64,000 nucleotides of DNA from Colocasia esculenta (lineage: Eukaryota > Streptophyta > Magnoliopsida > Alismatales > Araceae): assembly GCA_014218235.1 (NCBI GenBank), contig CM024760.1, positions 66,032,961-66,096,960 on the forward strand. The letters are read 5' to 3'. Below, piece by piece: positions 10,441 to 21,655 of the stretch (the stretch's first letter is position 1; each line of letters opens with the position of its first letter). Made by a program: the position numbers and the translations under genes. The notes beneath the pieces are model-generated. The model ran no database searches and had not been told where the DNA came from. It saw nothing but the letters and a program-made list of their open reading frames with translations.

Positions 10441-11020
10441 TTGTGGTGTGCAGGAAAGCCATGCATCCAATTCAAACATTTGGATTCTGACAGTGGATGC
10501 CGTGGCACATGACAGGAGACAGAAATAAATTTTCTTGCTTATTTTAAAAGGAAAGTGGATCAGTCACCTTCAGAGGTAAGAATAAAGGGAAAATAATTGG
10601 CAAAGGAAAGATTGATAAGTCTTGCATAACCTTGAGTGATGCTGTTGGTTAGTTGAATGATTGAATACAATTGCTCAGCATTAGTCAATTGTGTGACAAT
10701 GGTCACAAATTTTTTTTTGAATCTGATTCATGCCAAAATAAATGATTCCCCTTCTGAGAAAATCAAATGAGTGGAAAAAGAGAAAATAAAGTTTACATGA
10801 TAGATTTGAGTGACAATTCTTCTCACATGTTATTTGATTGTAAATAAAAATGACATTGCTTGGTTGTGGCACAAAAGGTTAGGTCATGTAAGTTTCTCAA
10901 CAGTAAGCAAAACTCATAAGAATGAATCTTGTAAAAGTCTTCCTGAATCTTTCCCTATCATTGACAATAGCTTGTGGGATATGTGCTCAAGGAAAACAAA
11001 ACAAGATAACTTTTAAAGTG
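10441..11020 (+). pseudogene. Copia element 1: protease and GAG-pre-integrase region
   Basis: Near 10476-10530 the DNA reads TGGATTCTG then ACAGTGGATGC, the aspartic protease site WILDSGC with one base lost so that the catalytic Asp is out of frame. A stretch reading SGSVTFRGKNKGKIIGKGKI follows, then LLSISQLCDNGH. From about 10850, WLWHKRLGHVSFSTV and CGICAQGKQNK form the His/Cys zinc-binding module before integrase. Frame changes occur between each block. Confidence 0.75.
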
Positions 11021-11720
11021 TTCAATGATATACTTACATCTAAACCACTTGAGTTACTTCATATGGATATTTTTGGTCCAACCAGAACTCAAAAGTCTCA
11101 GTGGTAATAGATATGGATTGTGATCATTGATGACTTTACAAGATACACTTGGGTTGTTATTCATCCCATAAAAGTGATGCATGTTCAGAATTTAAAAAAT
11201 TTACAATTCTGCCTTAGTGGGTTTGTCTTTTAAATCGAAATACATTTTAAAAGATCATGGGGTGAGTTTGAAAATAATTTTTTTTTTTTATCTATGTATG
11301 ATCTGAACATACTCTATAAGTTTTCTTCCCTAGAACTCCAGAACAAAATGGGGTTGTAGAAAGGAAAAACAAAACACTTGTGGAAATGGCCAGAACTATG
11401 CTCTTAGAAAGTAAGCTTTCTAAATCTTTTTGGGCTAAAGCTGTAAATACAGCTAATTCATTTTGAATAGAGCATTGTTAAGACCAAGATCAGAAAACCC
11501 CTCTATGAATGTTAAAGGATAAAAAGCCCAGTGTGGTCATACTTCAAAATTTTTGGTTTGAAAATGTTTGTTTATAATAACAACAAAGAAAATCTGATAA
11601 ATTTGATGCAAAGAGTTTTGAATCAATCTTCTTAGGATATTCTGAAATTTCAAGAGCTACAGAGTTATATTATGAAAAATAAGACTGTGGAAGAATCTCA
11701 CATGTCATTTTTATGAAAAT
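11021..11720 (+). pseudogene. Copia element 1: integrase core, decayed
   Basis: Blocks recognisable in order: KPLELLHMDIFGPTRTQ (first catalytic Asp), DDFTRYTWV, DHGGEFEN (second Asp; a run of T follows), then EQNGVVERKNKT-like DNA at 11340-11375 (catalytic Glu), and MARTMLLESKLSKSFWAKAV at 11385-11445. Every block is in a different frame from its neighbour or cut by stops, so no active enzyme can be made. The D,D35E order is that of copia integrases, upstream of reverse transcriptase. Confidence 0.75.
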
Positions 11721-12149
11721 TCCTAAAGAATGACATTCCTAATTTTTGCAGAGCTCAAGCGTGATGATGAAGATGATTTTCTTGAACATCCTTCCACAAA
11801 TCCTGAAAAGCAGGAAGTGTCAAATGTGTATGAGGTTACTGAAATACCAACTTCAAGAGATTCAGGTAATCATGTCCTGAAGTTCATACAAATAATGGAG
11901 GTAATTTCTGAACCCAGATTCTTAAGAGGACCATCCTCTGAAAACATTGTTGGTAATTTAGAAGATGGAATTAGAACTAGATATCTTTTCATTCGGTAAT
12001 AGATGAGGATTCATTGTCACTACTTTCCCAAATTGAGCCTAAAATATTGATGAAGTTATCTTGTGAAAAATTGGATGAATGATATGCACGAGGAGCTTCA
12101 TTAATTTCAAAGAAATCAAGTTTGAGATTTAGTACCAAAACCCTCAGAT
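11721..12149 (+). pseudogene. Copia element 1: linker between integrase and reverse transcriptase
   Basis: An acidic stretch (ELKRDDEDDFLEHPSTNPEKQEV) open from 11730 to 11999 corresponds to the variable spacer between integrase and reverse transcriptase in SIRE-like pol. No catalytic motif is expected here. Confidence 0.55.
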
Positions 12150-12932
12150 CTAACTATAGTCATTGGAATAAAATTGATTTTCAGAAATAAATGGAATGAA
12201 TCTGGTCAAATGTTCGAAAAAAAGCTAGACTTGTGCTCAGAGTTACAACAAGATTTGGTATTGATTTTGAAGAGTCATATGCCCTGCAGTAAGATTTGAG
12301 CCGTTCGAATATTTCTTGCATTTGCTGCCTCTTGAAATTCAAAGTTTTTCAAATGGATGTCAATAGTGCTTTTTTGAATGGTTACATAAAAAAAAAAGTT
12401 TTTGTCAAACAACCCTGGGTTTGAAAATAAAAAATTTTCTGATCATGTTTTTAAGCTTAATAAGGCTCTTTATGTTCTCAAACAAGCTCCAAGAGCTTGT
12501 ATGACCGGTTGAGCTCATCTTGTAAATAAAGGTTACATCAGAGGAAAAATTGATCAAACTTTGTTTACAAAAATAATAAATAACCATTTCATTGCTGTTC
12601 AAATTTATGTTGATGATATCATCTTCAGTTCAATAAATAATAATATGTGCAATGAGTTTGCCCATCTTATACAATCTGAATTTGAGATGAGTTTAATGGG
12701 TGAACTTACATTTTTTTTAGGTCTGCAAGCGCATCAAACTTCTGAAGGAATCTTTCTGAGTCAAACAAAATATGCCAAGGAGTTACTCAAAAGATTTGAT
12801 TTTCAACACATCAAGTCATCCAGCACACCAATGGCTACAAGTGTAAGACTTGAAATTGATGCTTCTAGTAAGTCTGTAAATGTCAAAACCTACAGAGGTA
12901 TGATTGGCTCTCTTCTATTTGACTACTTCTAG
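12150..12932 (+). pseudogene. Copia element 1: reverse transcriptase
   Basis: The fingers and palm are broken: FKVFQMDVNSAFLNGYIKKKVFV (12330-12400), then a frame change. From 12561 the frame is open for 123 codons with the catalytic IYVDDIIF, then HLIQSEFEMSLMGELTFFLGLQ and KYAKELLKRFDFQ, ending at YRGMIGSLLF. Copia reverse transcriptase would copy the element RNA inside the particle. At least four stops and frameshifts lie upstream of the active site. Confidence 0.85.
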
Positions 12933-13560
12933 ACCAGACATTCAATTCAGTGTATGCATGTGCGCCAGATTTCAAGCAAATCCTAAAGATAGTACATGAA
13001 TGCTGTCAAAAGAATTTTTAAGTATCTTCTTTCTTCATGTGATCGGGGCTTTGGTATCTGCTAGTTGTAAATTGGATTTGATGCATATAGTGATGCTGAT
13101 TATGTCGGGTGCAAACTTGACAGAAAAGCACTAGTGGGTTGTGTTTATATCTAGGTGGTTGTCTTATTCTTGGGCTTCCAAAAGTAACATTCTGTAGCTC
13201 TGTCTACTGCAGAAGCAGAGTATGTTGCCGCTGGTAGCTGTGGTACCCAAGTTCTTTGGGTCAAACATCAACTCCTAGATTATAATAACACATTATGTGT
13301 ATTTCCATTCTTTGTGATAACACCAGTGCTATAATTTGTCCAAAAATCCTATTCTGCACTCCCACACAAAGCACATTGATATCAGACATCCTTCCATCGA
13401 GATGAAGTTTCAAAGAATCTTTGAACTCCACTTCATTCAAACAGGAAAATAAATTGAGATTATTTCACTAAGTCTCTTTCAGAAAACAGATTTTCATCCT
13501 ACAAAGAGAGCTTGGTTTATACAAACTTCCACATCTTGATATCTTTCAGTTCTTTTTGCA
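12933..13560 (+). pseudogene. Copia element 1: RNase H
   Basis: YSDADYVGCKLDRK (first catalytic Asp, about 13090) and ALSTAEAEYVAAGSCGTQ (catalytic Glu, about 13205) are intact in parts. The block that would read CDNTSAI at about 13315 is frame-shifted. The end of pol, with ESLVYTNFHI-like DNA, is near 13530. Stops interrupt it throughout. Confidence 0.8.
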
Positions 13561-15005
13561 AATAACTTTCTCCTTCTCACATTGCATTGGTACGCTTGGT
13601 ATATCAAATAGTGATTTGAAGAAAGGCAAGTCATGCTTGTCTGGACACTTTCACTATGTGTGAGTATATGTCTCTGCAAGTATCAAGAGTCTTTTATGCA
13701 ATTGTTGAGGGGAGTCATTGTCTTCAATAAAACATTCTTGTTAATTTTGCTCTCACTTCATTTCAATTCATATTTTTCCATAATCTCATGTCATTTTATG
13801 GGGGGAGCTAGTTGTTAGAGAAAGTTATTGTCATTTCTTCATTCATTTTCTTGACACTGGTTGTAATCTTGAGCCCCAATTTATCAGAATTTTTGAGTCT
13901 CAGTGTTATTTCATATGAGAGACTTAATACATTTAAAAACACACAAATTGGCATTTAGTTACTTTCAAAGATTCATTTTCTGTCAAAGTTGTGCTATCTT
14001 ATACTGAATGTCTTAAAATGATTACAAAACACTTATAGGCACATGAGTGGCATTAATATTTAACATATGCAAGTTTAAGCTTTACTTTACCACATGTTCA
14101 GAATAATATCTCTTACATTCGTAGCCATGATTTTCTCGTTAAGCAACCATAATCCTGCAAAATATCAAAAGAAACGAACATCTTTATGGAAAGATACAAA
14201 TAGAGCAATGCATATTATTGAACCACTAAATAACCGGGCCATCTCATCTGACAAATGATTTATCTCGCGTCAAAAAGTGGGAAAGTGAATTGGTATCTCT
14301 GTATAAGATATGAAAGTTAAACCACTGAGTAATCAGGAGATCTTGCATCTGGTAAATGTAATCTCTTGCACTAAACAAGTGGAGATTTAACTATTTATCC
14401 TGTAGTTTTTTTCAGTAAAAATGAAAGAATATTCTAAAAGACAGAACAAAAAAGCTCAAGACCAACATAAAGTTCATGTATACTGAGTTAGACCTATTAT
14501 TCTACATTGTGTTAAACTTAAAGCTCATAACCTCCTTGTTAAATACTTATGCTACTCATATAGGTCACATTACCTCACATTTGCATTTTATTTTAACCAC
14601 ATTCAGTCCATTATATCTTGTTATGCTTGTGTTGAGTGGGTCTTTGTGATTAAACTTTGTTGCACAATACCAAAAACATAATATTTTCTCTCAATGTCAA
14701 TATCACTTGCTTCATTATTTGATCATTCCTGAATCTCATTTCCACAACTACAGTTCTTGATCTCCTACCATTTTGTTCTTTTTCATATTTATCTTTTTGA
14801 TGCTGTCAAAAGGGGGAGAATTGCAGAGAGTTAAGGGGGAGAAAATTGGGTTGTTGGAGAAAAATGGGTTGTTGGGGTAATTGGTTTGTTGAGGGAGAAA
14901 TTGCAGTCAGGGAGAGATTGAGTCTTATGAGATTTTTGAGAGATTTCGTATGAAACGACCAAGTTTGTGTATTTATTTTGTCATCATCAAAAACGGGAGG
15001 GAATT
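13561..15005 (+). other. Copia element 1: 3' untranslated region with polypurine tract
   Basis: No coding sequence is visible in these 1.4 kb. Purine-rich lines occur at 13795 and 14810-14950, the latter an imperfect repeat of GGGGGAGAA and GGGTTGTTGG. The likely functional polypurine tract is AAAACGGGAGGGAAT directly before the LTR at 15006. Confidence 0.6.
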
Positions 15006-15230
15006 TGTGTTGAGTGTGTATGGAATTTCTTAATGATGATCATTCAATGATGACTAATGAACAGTACTCATACTTTGATTTTGATGATGACATATTGGAC
15101 ATATTGTACATATTGAATATATTACAATAATGCTCAACAACATGTTCTTGATATTTTATATAATATTTTACTGTTAATGACATGTTTTGATGGTTACTCT
15201 TCATTCATACAGGTTTACAAAGTCTTGTCA

Positions 15231-15545
15231 AATTAGGTCGACCTCTAGTGACAGACAGGTCAACTTAGTTGACAGATAGGTCGACTCACAAGTCTGCCCA
15301 GTAAGTTCTGAAGAGCAAATGTCAGTTGTGTTAACTCCATTTGAAGATGAGGTCAACACTAGCATCCATCCAGTGAACTAGTTTTGGAGGAATGCACAAC
15401 AGGTCGACTCTAACAGTTGAACAGGTCGACTCTAACTGTTGAGCAGGTCGACACTAGTGGTATATCAGGTCGACACTAGCGTTCTACCAGTGAGATGCTT
15501 TTGGGGATTGGTCTGTAGTGTCGACTCTCTTGGAGACAAGAGTCG
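15231..15545 (+). repeat. Dispersed GGTCGAC/AGTCGAC motifs in the copia 1 LTR
   Basis: About eight copies of (C)AGGTCGAC(T/A) or AGTCGAC in 315 bp, some spaced by 20-24 bp (15402-15475). The position upstream of the transcribed hairpins suggests a promoter or enhancer tract; this is inferred. Confidence 0.65.
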
Positions 15546-15975
15546 ACTCCACTTTTGTATACAACCCAGAATCGCACATAGCATCATATCCAACGGATGT
15601 GTGATCTCTTTCTGAGAAACTTTATGGAAGATGCTAATACAAATTGCCCTCTCATCCAAGTGGCAATGTGGTAAAGGACCTTTGGGACACGTGCAGCCCA
15701 GAGTGCAATCTAGGTTCTATACACAACCTCTTCACGTATATGGACTGCGCAATGGCTATAAGCTGGATCTGATCTTAGCAAAGGAAAAAAGTGGAGAGCA
15801 GGAAAAAGGCATCTGCGTCAAAAGGGAGCAGAGCATCGCCGCTAGGAAGAAAAGAACGAGAAGAGAAGGAGAAGAAGAGGAGGAGTTCGTGATTGGAGAA
15901 GTTTGTGATGAAGACAGATCTGTAAAGTTTGGAACATCTCAGAGTCTATAATTCATATAGTTTTTACTGTAATTA

Positions 15976-16008
15976 GGTGATCTGTGTATGCGTTCTACAC
16001 AGATCATC
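15976..16008 (+). promoter_or_regulatory. Stem-loop with 12-bp stem in the copia 1 LTR
   Basis: GATCTGTGT pairs with ACACAGATC around loop ATGCGTTCT, and three more outer pairs extend it, one of them G-U. It stands about 90 bp before the hairpin ladder. Confidence 0.7.
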
Positions 16009-16097
16009 AAATTCTGTTTATTCTATTTTCTTCAACTGTACTGAGATAGATCGCGCTAGAGGATCTACTCTCTGATTGAGCTTGTTCGAGCAGGACT

Positions 16098-16397
16098 TGG
16101 ATCCTTCGTGGTCCAAAGGTTTTGAGTACAGTGTACTTAGGTTTGGAGTTGCAGTGCTCTGGTTTGGAGCCGTAGTGCTCTGGTGTTTGAGCCGTCGTGC
16201 TCAATTGCTTGTGAGTTGTTGAACTCACAAGTGGTCTGTGGAGTAGGTCGTCGTGCCTATCTCCTAGGTGTTTCTTTGAGTCGTCGTACTCAAAGGTTTG
16301 GAGTCGTCGTGCTCTAGGTTGTTCGAACTAGTGCTAGTGTTTTCTCCGTCGTGGGGAGGTGGACGTAGGAGACACAAGTTGTGTTCTCTGAACCACC
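16098..16397 (+). promoter_or_regulatory. Hairpin ladder with constant CGTCGT loop in the copia 1 LTR
   Basis: At least ten inverted repeats stand head to tail. Exact hexaloop CGTCGT is closed by TTGAGC/GCTCAA (16187-16204), TAGGT/GCCTA (16244-16259), an 8-bp stem ACTCAAAG with its complement (16274-16295) and GAGT/GCTC (16301-16314). Variants are CGTAGT (16167-16180), TGCAGT (16146-16159) and GTCGT (about 16343-16357). CTTGTGAGTT/AACTCACAAG (16208-16231) is a perfect 10-bp stem with loop GTTG. The last stem (16358-16397) encloses the conserved GTGGACGTAGG block. Confidence 0.75.
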
Positions 16398-16569
16398 TTA
16401 AAATTCTCTGTGCACTGTGGTTTGATTGTGGTTTGTTGTCTCGTTTCACTTTATTCTCACACACCACAACTTGATCTAATTTACTTGTGTGTGTCACTCT
16501 TTTTAATTCCGCTGCCATACACACACATTCATAATTAACTTTGATTCAGTCACCTATCCGATCCCAACA

Positions 16570-16956
16570 AAGGAAAAGAGTAAAACAAATCAAAATAGAA
16601 AATAATCAAGGATAATATTGTTTCGTTGGTGAGATGAGTCAAGACACCAAATACTCCAGGTGTATGTCCATCGTTCCCATTAATTCAAACGCAATAGCCT
16701 ATCCGTGTGGCAAAGAATCCTCTGAAATTATCATTATTTTTTACGAAGGAGAACTCAAACTTTAGATTCCTTAGAGCCACAAGGTCCTTGATGTGCTCTA
16801 GAGGTAATAACATATAGTAAAAATGCATTATAGGGATACAATGTGATGGTGAGCGTGGGGCTAATAAATGCAGCCCGATGTTCATGATGGTACTAGATAG
16901 TTGCATTCTGCAAGCCTGTACTCAATGATCATTAGCCAAGAAAATAACAAGCATAC
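16570..16956. other. Unassigned flank left of the hAT element
   Basis: No coding region, LTR end or repeat could be recognised. Together with 20958-21376 it was continuous before the hAT insertion. Confidence 0.6.
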
Positions 16957-17129
16957 CATGGCATCAGGGACGGACGCAGAAATTTTATCCAGTGGGGTCA
17001 CTCAAATTATCTTTTAATATTTATATAATTATATATATTATAAATATATAAATAAATATTAAAACAAAAAAAATCAACAATATGAGACAATTCTTACAAT
17101 GAGACAATTCATTACAATCAGTTCCTTTC

Positions 17130-19481
17130 TTACAATTGTACTCGACGAGTTTTCATATTTTGAAACACTTCAATAATAGACTCATTGCTTACATTCTCAA
17201 ACAAATCTTTCTCAATAAATGTCACTAAACAATCATTCATCCAATCGATGCACATCCGATTCCGCAGCTTATTCTTCACATAGTCATTACTAAATACTCT
17301 TTCAACACTTGCAGTAGCTACTGGAAGAAGCAATGCTAACTTTATAAGTAAATATATCATCGGATACACAACATGTTTCTTTGTCTCACCAACTTTCTTG
17401 CAAGATCACCAATGTCTTTAAGTCAGAAAATCTCTCATCTGATGTCAGATCAAATATATAATTTTCAAGCTGATTATGAAGTACCACAAGATCAACAAAA
17501 TTAGGAAACTCATTTGGGTAAAATCTAGCTAACTTAACCAACTTTCCTTGTCAAAAGCTGAAAATGATTCACAAGGATTTAAGCTAGCCACACAAAGAAG
17601 CAATTCAGTGTTGTTTCATTGAAACGACTGTTCAGCTCTTGCATTGCATATCTAATATGTGATAGAACAAGTCAATCTGAAAATGATGTAAACTTGTGAT
17701 ACAAGGAGCCTTGCGTCGAGATCTTCCAGAAAAAATATATTGTTGATCCATATTAGGAAATCAATATCTTCATTGTTACAAATGAGCATACTTCTTCAAA
17801 ATATCATTCCAACCTCATCTCTCATAACTTGCAATCGTTGTTTAGAAAGTTTCACAGTGACATGGCATTAACTATATCTTGATCTTTTCTTTGCAAGCTA
17901 TTGACAACTCATTTGTGATGGCCAATACTTTTGTCATCACAATGCAGAAGAAATGCAAAATCAAAAGTTCTCAATGCAAATAATAAGCCACATGCTTCAC
18001 CTTTTTGTTCCAGAGTTCCTTCCTGATAAATATTATCAAGTACATCCACTACGGAGGAGAACAAAACAGTCAAATTTATGAGACTTCCATAGTGAGAACC
18101 CCAACGGGTATCACCTGCTCTTTTCAAACTTATTTCTTGATTCAAACCTCTGCCACTATGTAGATCACCACTGCTTAAAGCTTCTGCAATTTTAATACTC
18201 TGCTTTCTCGAAGAGTGTCGCGTCATTTGCAAGATGAACTAATCACTTTGTAATTGAGAAACAACAGAAAAAAACCAAGAACATCACCATGATTCTTAGC
18301 AACAGCTACAAGAGTCAACTGTAGTTGATGAGCAAAACATGAATATAATATGCCGAGCTATTGTCTCTCATAATCAATGCTTTAAGACCATTGAACAACC
18401 CTGCATATTACTAGCACCATCATAGCCCTGTCCTCTTTATTCTGGATAAAACTGAGTCCATATCTCATGAGAACATGTTCAATTGCCGTCTTAAGTGACA
18501 TAGCAGTAGTATCAGTAACATGAACAATGCTAAAAAATCTCTCAACAACAAAACCCCCTCTGATCAATATAGCGTAAAACCATGGCCATTTGTTCTTTGC
18601 CAGATATATCACGGGCCTCCTCATAACAAGTATGGTAAAGAAATCATCTCCAACTCTCTGATAATTGCATTTGTTGTTTCAATTGCACATGCACTTATAA
18701 TGTCTTTTTGTATATGAGGAGCAATCATTTGGACATTTTGAGGAGCATTGTGCAACACAACATCATTAATAAGTGAGTTATGATCTGCAAGAAATCTCAA
18801 GAGCTCAAGAAAATTCCCTTTATTAAATGAATTGTCAGTCATCACGTCCACGAAATGCTAATCCTTGGCGTAAAAGAAATCTTATGCAATATTGAAGCTT
18901 GTAGGCGAGCTTGATAATCAATCTTGACCTGATCTGATTGCTTGAAAAAGCCACTTGAATACTCTGTTTTTGTCTCATCAAGTCCTACATTTTTTTTACA
19001 GCTACATTGTGTGAGCTATTAGGACCACCAATATGAACATCTAATCTGTCTTTTTTGTTCCAAGAAGAAAAACCCTCAGAAACAAATGACTCACCACCTG
19101 ATTGTTTTCCATGATCAGACTTGAATAAGTAACATGGCAAGCAAAATGTAGCATCTTTTGCAACGCTATATTCTAACAAGTTACATACTCATCAAATCAA
19201 GAAAGAACAAATCTGCGCATTTTTCCACCAAAAGCTTCAATGGAAAATTATGATTCCGAGGTTGGCAAGGACCTTTTAATATATTGCTCTTCTCACATCA
19301 TCTTGAAATTTAGGATGATACTCTGATATTTTTTTCTTAATCTTGGATCTGATTCCAAAGTAGTCAAATCAAGTTCATTACCAGAGGAAGATTCTTGTTG
19401 ACTTGAGAGTGGAGTTCTACAACTACTTGAACTTCCTGCATTGCTTTGTCCTTGATTTAGCTTAACCAGATAACGTTTCAT
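17130..19481 (-). pseudogene. hAT transposase (TTF zinc finger, DUF4371, C-terminal dimerisation)
   Basis: Read right to left: a start MKRYLVKLNQ at 19481, a Ser-rich tail and a basic PRLRKKY stretch; a TTF-type zinc finger at 18985-19179 (CLPCYLFK, then GFSSWNKKDRL and a spaced H...H); the DUF4371 part of the catalytic core at 18382-18851 (GNFLELLRFLADH, RGFVVERFFSIVHVTDT); a block with AGDTRWGSHYGSL at 17909-18232; and the dimerisation end at 17130-17369 with LLPVATASVERVFSN and KNKLRNRM. Frameshifts or stops lie between each block. The protein would cut and join the 15-bp ends. It is similar to the plant group annotated as zinc finger MYM-type 1-like proteins, all transposon-derived. Confidence 0.85.
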
Positions 19482-19649
19482 CCTGATAAAAACAAATTCA
19501 ATAACTTAAAAACTACTAACTAACAAGTTATAAAAATCTCACCCGATCATATTCACAAATATAAATAAGCCACATATAAATGAGCATAAATGCACATGAT
19601 ATAAATAAGCATTTACAAAGAAAAAAACATAAATGCATATCATATAAAT

Positions 19650-19742
19650 GAGCCACCACCCAGGCTTGCTGGGAGCCACCACCCAGGCTCGCTGGGAGCC
19701 ACCACCCAGGCTCGCTGGGAGCCACCACCCAGGCTCGCTGGA
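19650..19742 (+). repeat. 23-bp tandem repeat, four copies, in the hAT 5' region
   Basis: Unit GAGCCACCACCCAGGC plus TYGCTGG; copies 2 to 4 are identical and copy 1 differs at one base. It lies just upstream of the transposase start. A frame crosses it but codes only for the repeat. Confidence 0.9.
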
Positions 19743-20604
19743 TTACATACCTGTTAGTGACTATTTAAGAGATATGGATGAAAGTTAAGTGACGGGTCCC
19801 GAGCTGCCTGCGTTCTACAATGGCGAAGACGGAAAAAATCGACACAGCAGAAGATGTGCAATGTACCTGAAGAAGTAGCAGAAAAAAATAAATTAAAAAT
19901 TTAAAACAAATATAGAAGAGGCCAAAAGAGAGGAGGGTGTGAATGCTCACATACGGCACAGGGCACCGGCGGTGAAGGGAGGACTGTCGACTGAGGAGGC
20001 GCCAACGGCCGACGAACTGGCGGTCTGCGCCTCTGGGCTCTGGCTCTGCGGAGATCGCGGCGGCAAGGGGTCCCGGGTCTGATCCGTCCGGACTCCGGAT
20101 CCGGTCGTCCGGGGGGGCCGGGGAACTGCCTGGGGACTGGGGAGTGGGGAAGCTAGCGGAGAGACTGATCCGCGGTGTTCGGCGGCGATATGGCGACGGC
20201 CGACGAGAGACGGCGCACGGCTTTCGGCTTTCAGACGGCTGCGCGACTGCGGATGACTGTGCGCCTGTGCGACTGCCGACTGGAATCTGGCAGAGCAATC
20301 TCACTCAGGAACACGCCAAACTCCACAGGGAAATTTTATAAAAAGAAGAAGCAAAGGTTCACTCCTTCCCGCCAGTAATAAATAAGAAACACCCGGTGGA
20401 ATCCGTCGGAGTTTTCTTCACCCAACACCCAATAGTAAAAAGCAAGTTATCTCAAAACATTCTCCGAATAAAAAGTCAAAGTGGAGGGAAAACCCTAAAA
20501 CAAATCTGGTCAACCAGATCGCAGAACTCTGGCGAGCGGCAATCGTGGTCCTTCGCGGAGGCGGGAGGCCGGGCGATCGTGGAGCTCTGCACTTCCTCCA
20601 GATG

Positions 20605-20805
20605 GCGCGATGGATGGCGAGCTTTTCTTCCGCGCAGGTCTGGGCTGGGAGTCTGGGACAGCCGGACAGGGGCAAGCTGCCAGGGCGAACAAACTTTTTT
20701 GTTTGGGCGCGATGGATGGCGAGCTTTCTTCCGCGCGGGTTTGGGCTGGGAGTCTGGGACAGGGGCCAGCCGCCAGGGCAAAGAAACTTTTTTATTTGGG
20801 GGGAA
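20605..20805 (+). repeat. Direct duplication of about 100 bp in the hAT subterminal region
   Basis: Two adjacent copies share GCGATGGATGGCGAGC, TGGGCTGGGAGTCTGGGACA and the C/T-rich end AACTTTTTT. The region from 19960 to 20800 is much more GC-rich than the transposase and probably holds the promoter. Long frames here (20396-20968 and others) come from the repeat and lack any domain. Confidence 0.8.
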
Positions 20806-20957
20806 ATCGGGTCACCTTTGGCTGACCCAGTGGGGTCACCACTTTACAAAAATAATTGTAAAAAGTGCATCTCCCGTGGCCGTCTGGCGAATCAGAAAAT
20901 TTCAGTGGGGTCCTGGGACCCCACTGCCCCAACGCTGCGTCCGTCCCTGCATGGCAT

Positions 20958-21376
20958 GGACTACATAGCATTCAAGCAAAACACAAGCTTAGGCCACAGC
21001 TTAATCATTTGTTTTGTTTAGACCATGAGGATAGAGAATTTGGCCAAAAAATATAATGAAAGTCAAGGCAGGATGAATCAAGGATGAGACATTGAATGGA
21101 AAAGCAGTGAGCACAGGAGAATCTGACCTATGTTGTTGATTCAGGCATGCATAGTGTACACCATCAACATTTGTTGACTTTTGAGAGATAAACATTTTTT
21201 ATGAATTTTGACAGATATTTGGATTTTTATGAGGTTTTGAAAATCATTTATTTTTTTGGAGTTTTGAAAATATTTAGAATTTTATAAGATTTTGAAAAAT
21301 CATTAAGTTTTTTTTAGTTATTTTTTTTCGAAGATATGCTCATGTTATCCACAACACTAAGGCTACTTTAAACTGT
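20958..21376. other. Unassigned flank right of the hAT element
   Basis: A/T-rich DNA with no gene or repeat recognised. It continues the pre-insertion sequence of 16570-16956. Confidence 0.6.
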
Positions 21377-21655
21377 TGTGTTGAGTGCGTATTTGAATTT
21401 CTTAATGATGATTTTTAATGATGACAAATGAACATCAGTCATACTTTAATTTTGATGATGACATATTGTACATATTGTAAATATTACAATAATAACTAAA
21501 ACACACGTTGTTGATACTTAATATTTCATATTTTACTGATAATGACATGTTTTGATAGTCCACTCTTCATATATACAGGTTTACAAAGTTTTGTCAAAGT
21601 AGTGTCGACTATAGTTGACAATAAGGTCGACTCACAAACTCTGCCCAGCAAGTTC
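21377..21655 (+). repeat. Copia-1-type LTR, first 279 bp
   Basis: TGTGTTGAGTGCGT and the following 270 bp align with 15006-15300, including the ATTTTGATGATGACATATTG block and two GTCGAC motifs. It is cut at 21655 by the LTR of copia element 2. Confidence 0.85.

Larger units (their letters stand above)
15006..16569 (+). repeat. Copia element 1: 3' LTR, 1564 bp
   Basis: It opens with TGTGTTGAGTG after the polypurine tract and closes with CGATCCCAACA. The U3 half contains repeated GGTCGAC motifs (15231-15545). The downstream half contains a long stem-loop at 15976-16008 and a dense ladder of small hairpins from 16098 to 16397, ending in the block GTGGACGTAGG and GAACCACCTTAAA found in many plant copia LTRs. 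The fragment at 21377-21655 matches its first 300 bp. The frame at 15631-15951 is basic and repetitive and is not supported as a gene. Confidence 0.85.
16965..20949 (-). mobile_element. hAT DNA transposon, 3985 bp, complete ends, dead transposase
   Basis: The terminal inverted repeat CAGGGACGGACGCAG at 16965-16979 has a perfect reverse complement at 20935-20949. The target duplication CATGGCAT is exact on both sides (16957-16964 and 20950-20957), the 8 bp expected of hAT. Near each end lies a second shared block, CAGTGGGGTC. The transposase runs right to left. Perfect ends and target site with a decayed gene suggest that it was last moved by a transposase acting in trans, or that the ends have simply escaped mutation by chance. 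Confidence 0.92.

Noticed and set aside
13633..13818. Small plus-strand frame after copia 1 RNase H, considered as an envelope-like gene
   Set aside because: Only 61 codons, hydrophobic by composition, no start context or conservation.
19765..20304. 179-codon open frame on the minus strand, possible first exon of the transposase
   Set aside because: No similarity to the N-terminus of hAT transposases and low-complexity Pro/Arg/Ser content; an untranslated first exon is possible but not shown.
20396..20968. 190-codon open frame on the plus strand
   Set aside because: It runs through GC-rich duplicated DNA in the hAT subterminal region, has no domain, and is antisense to the transposase side.
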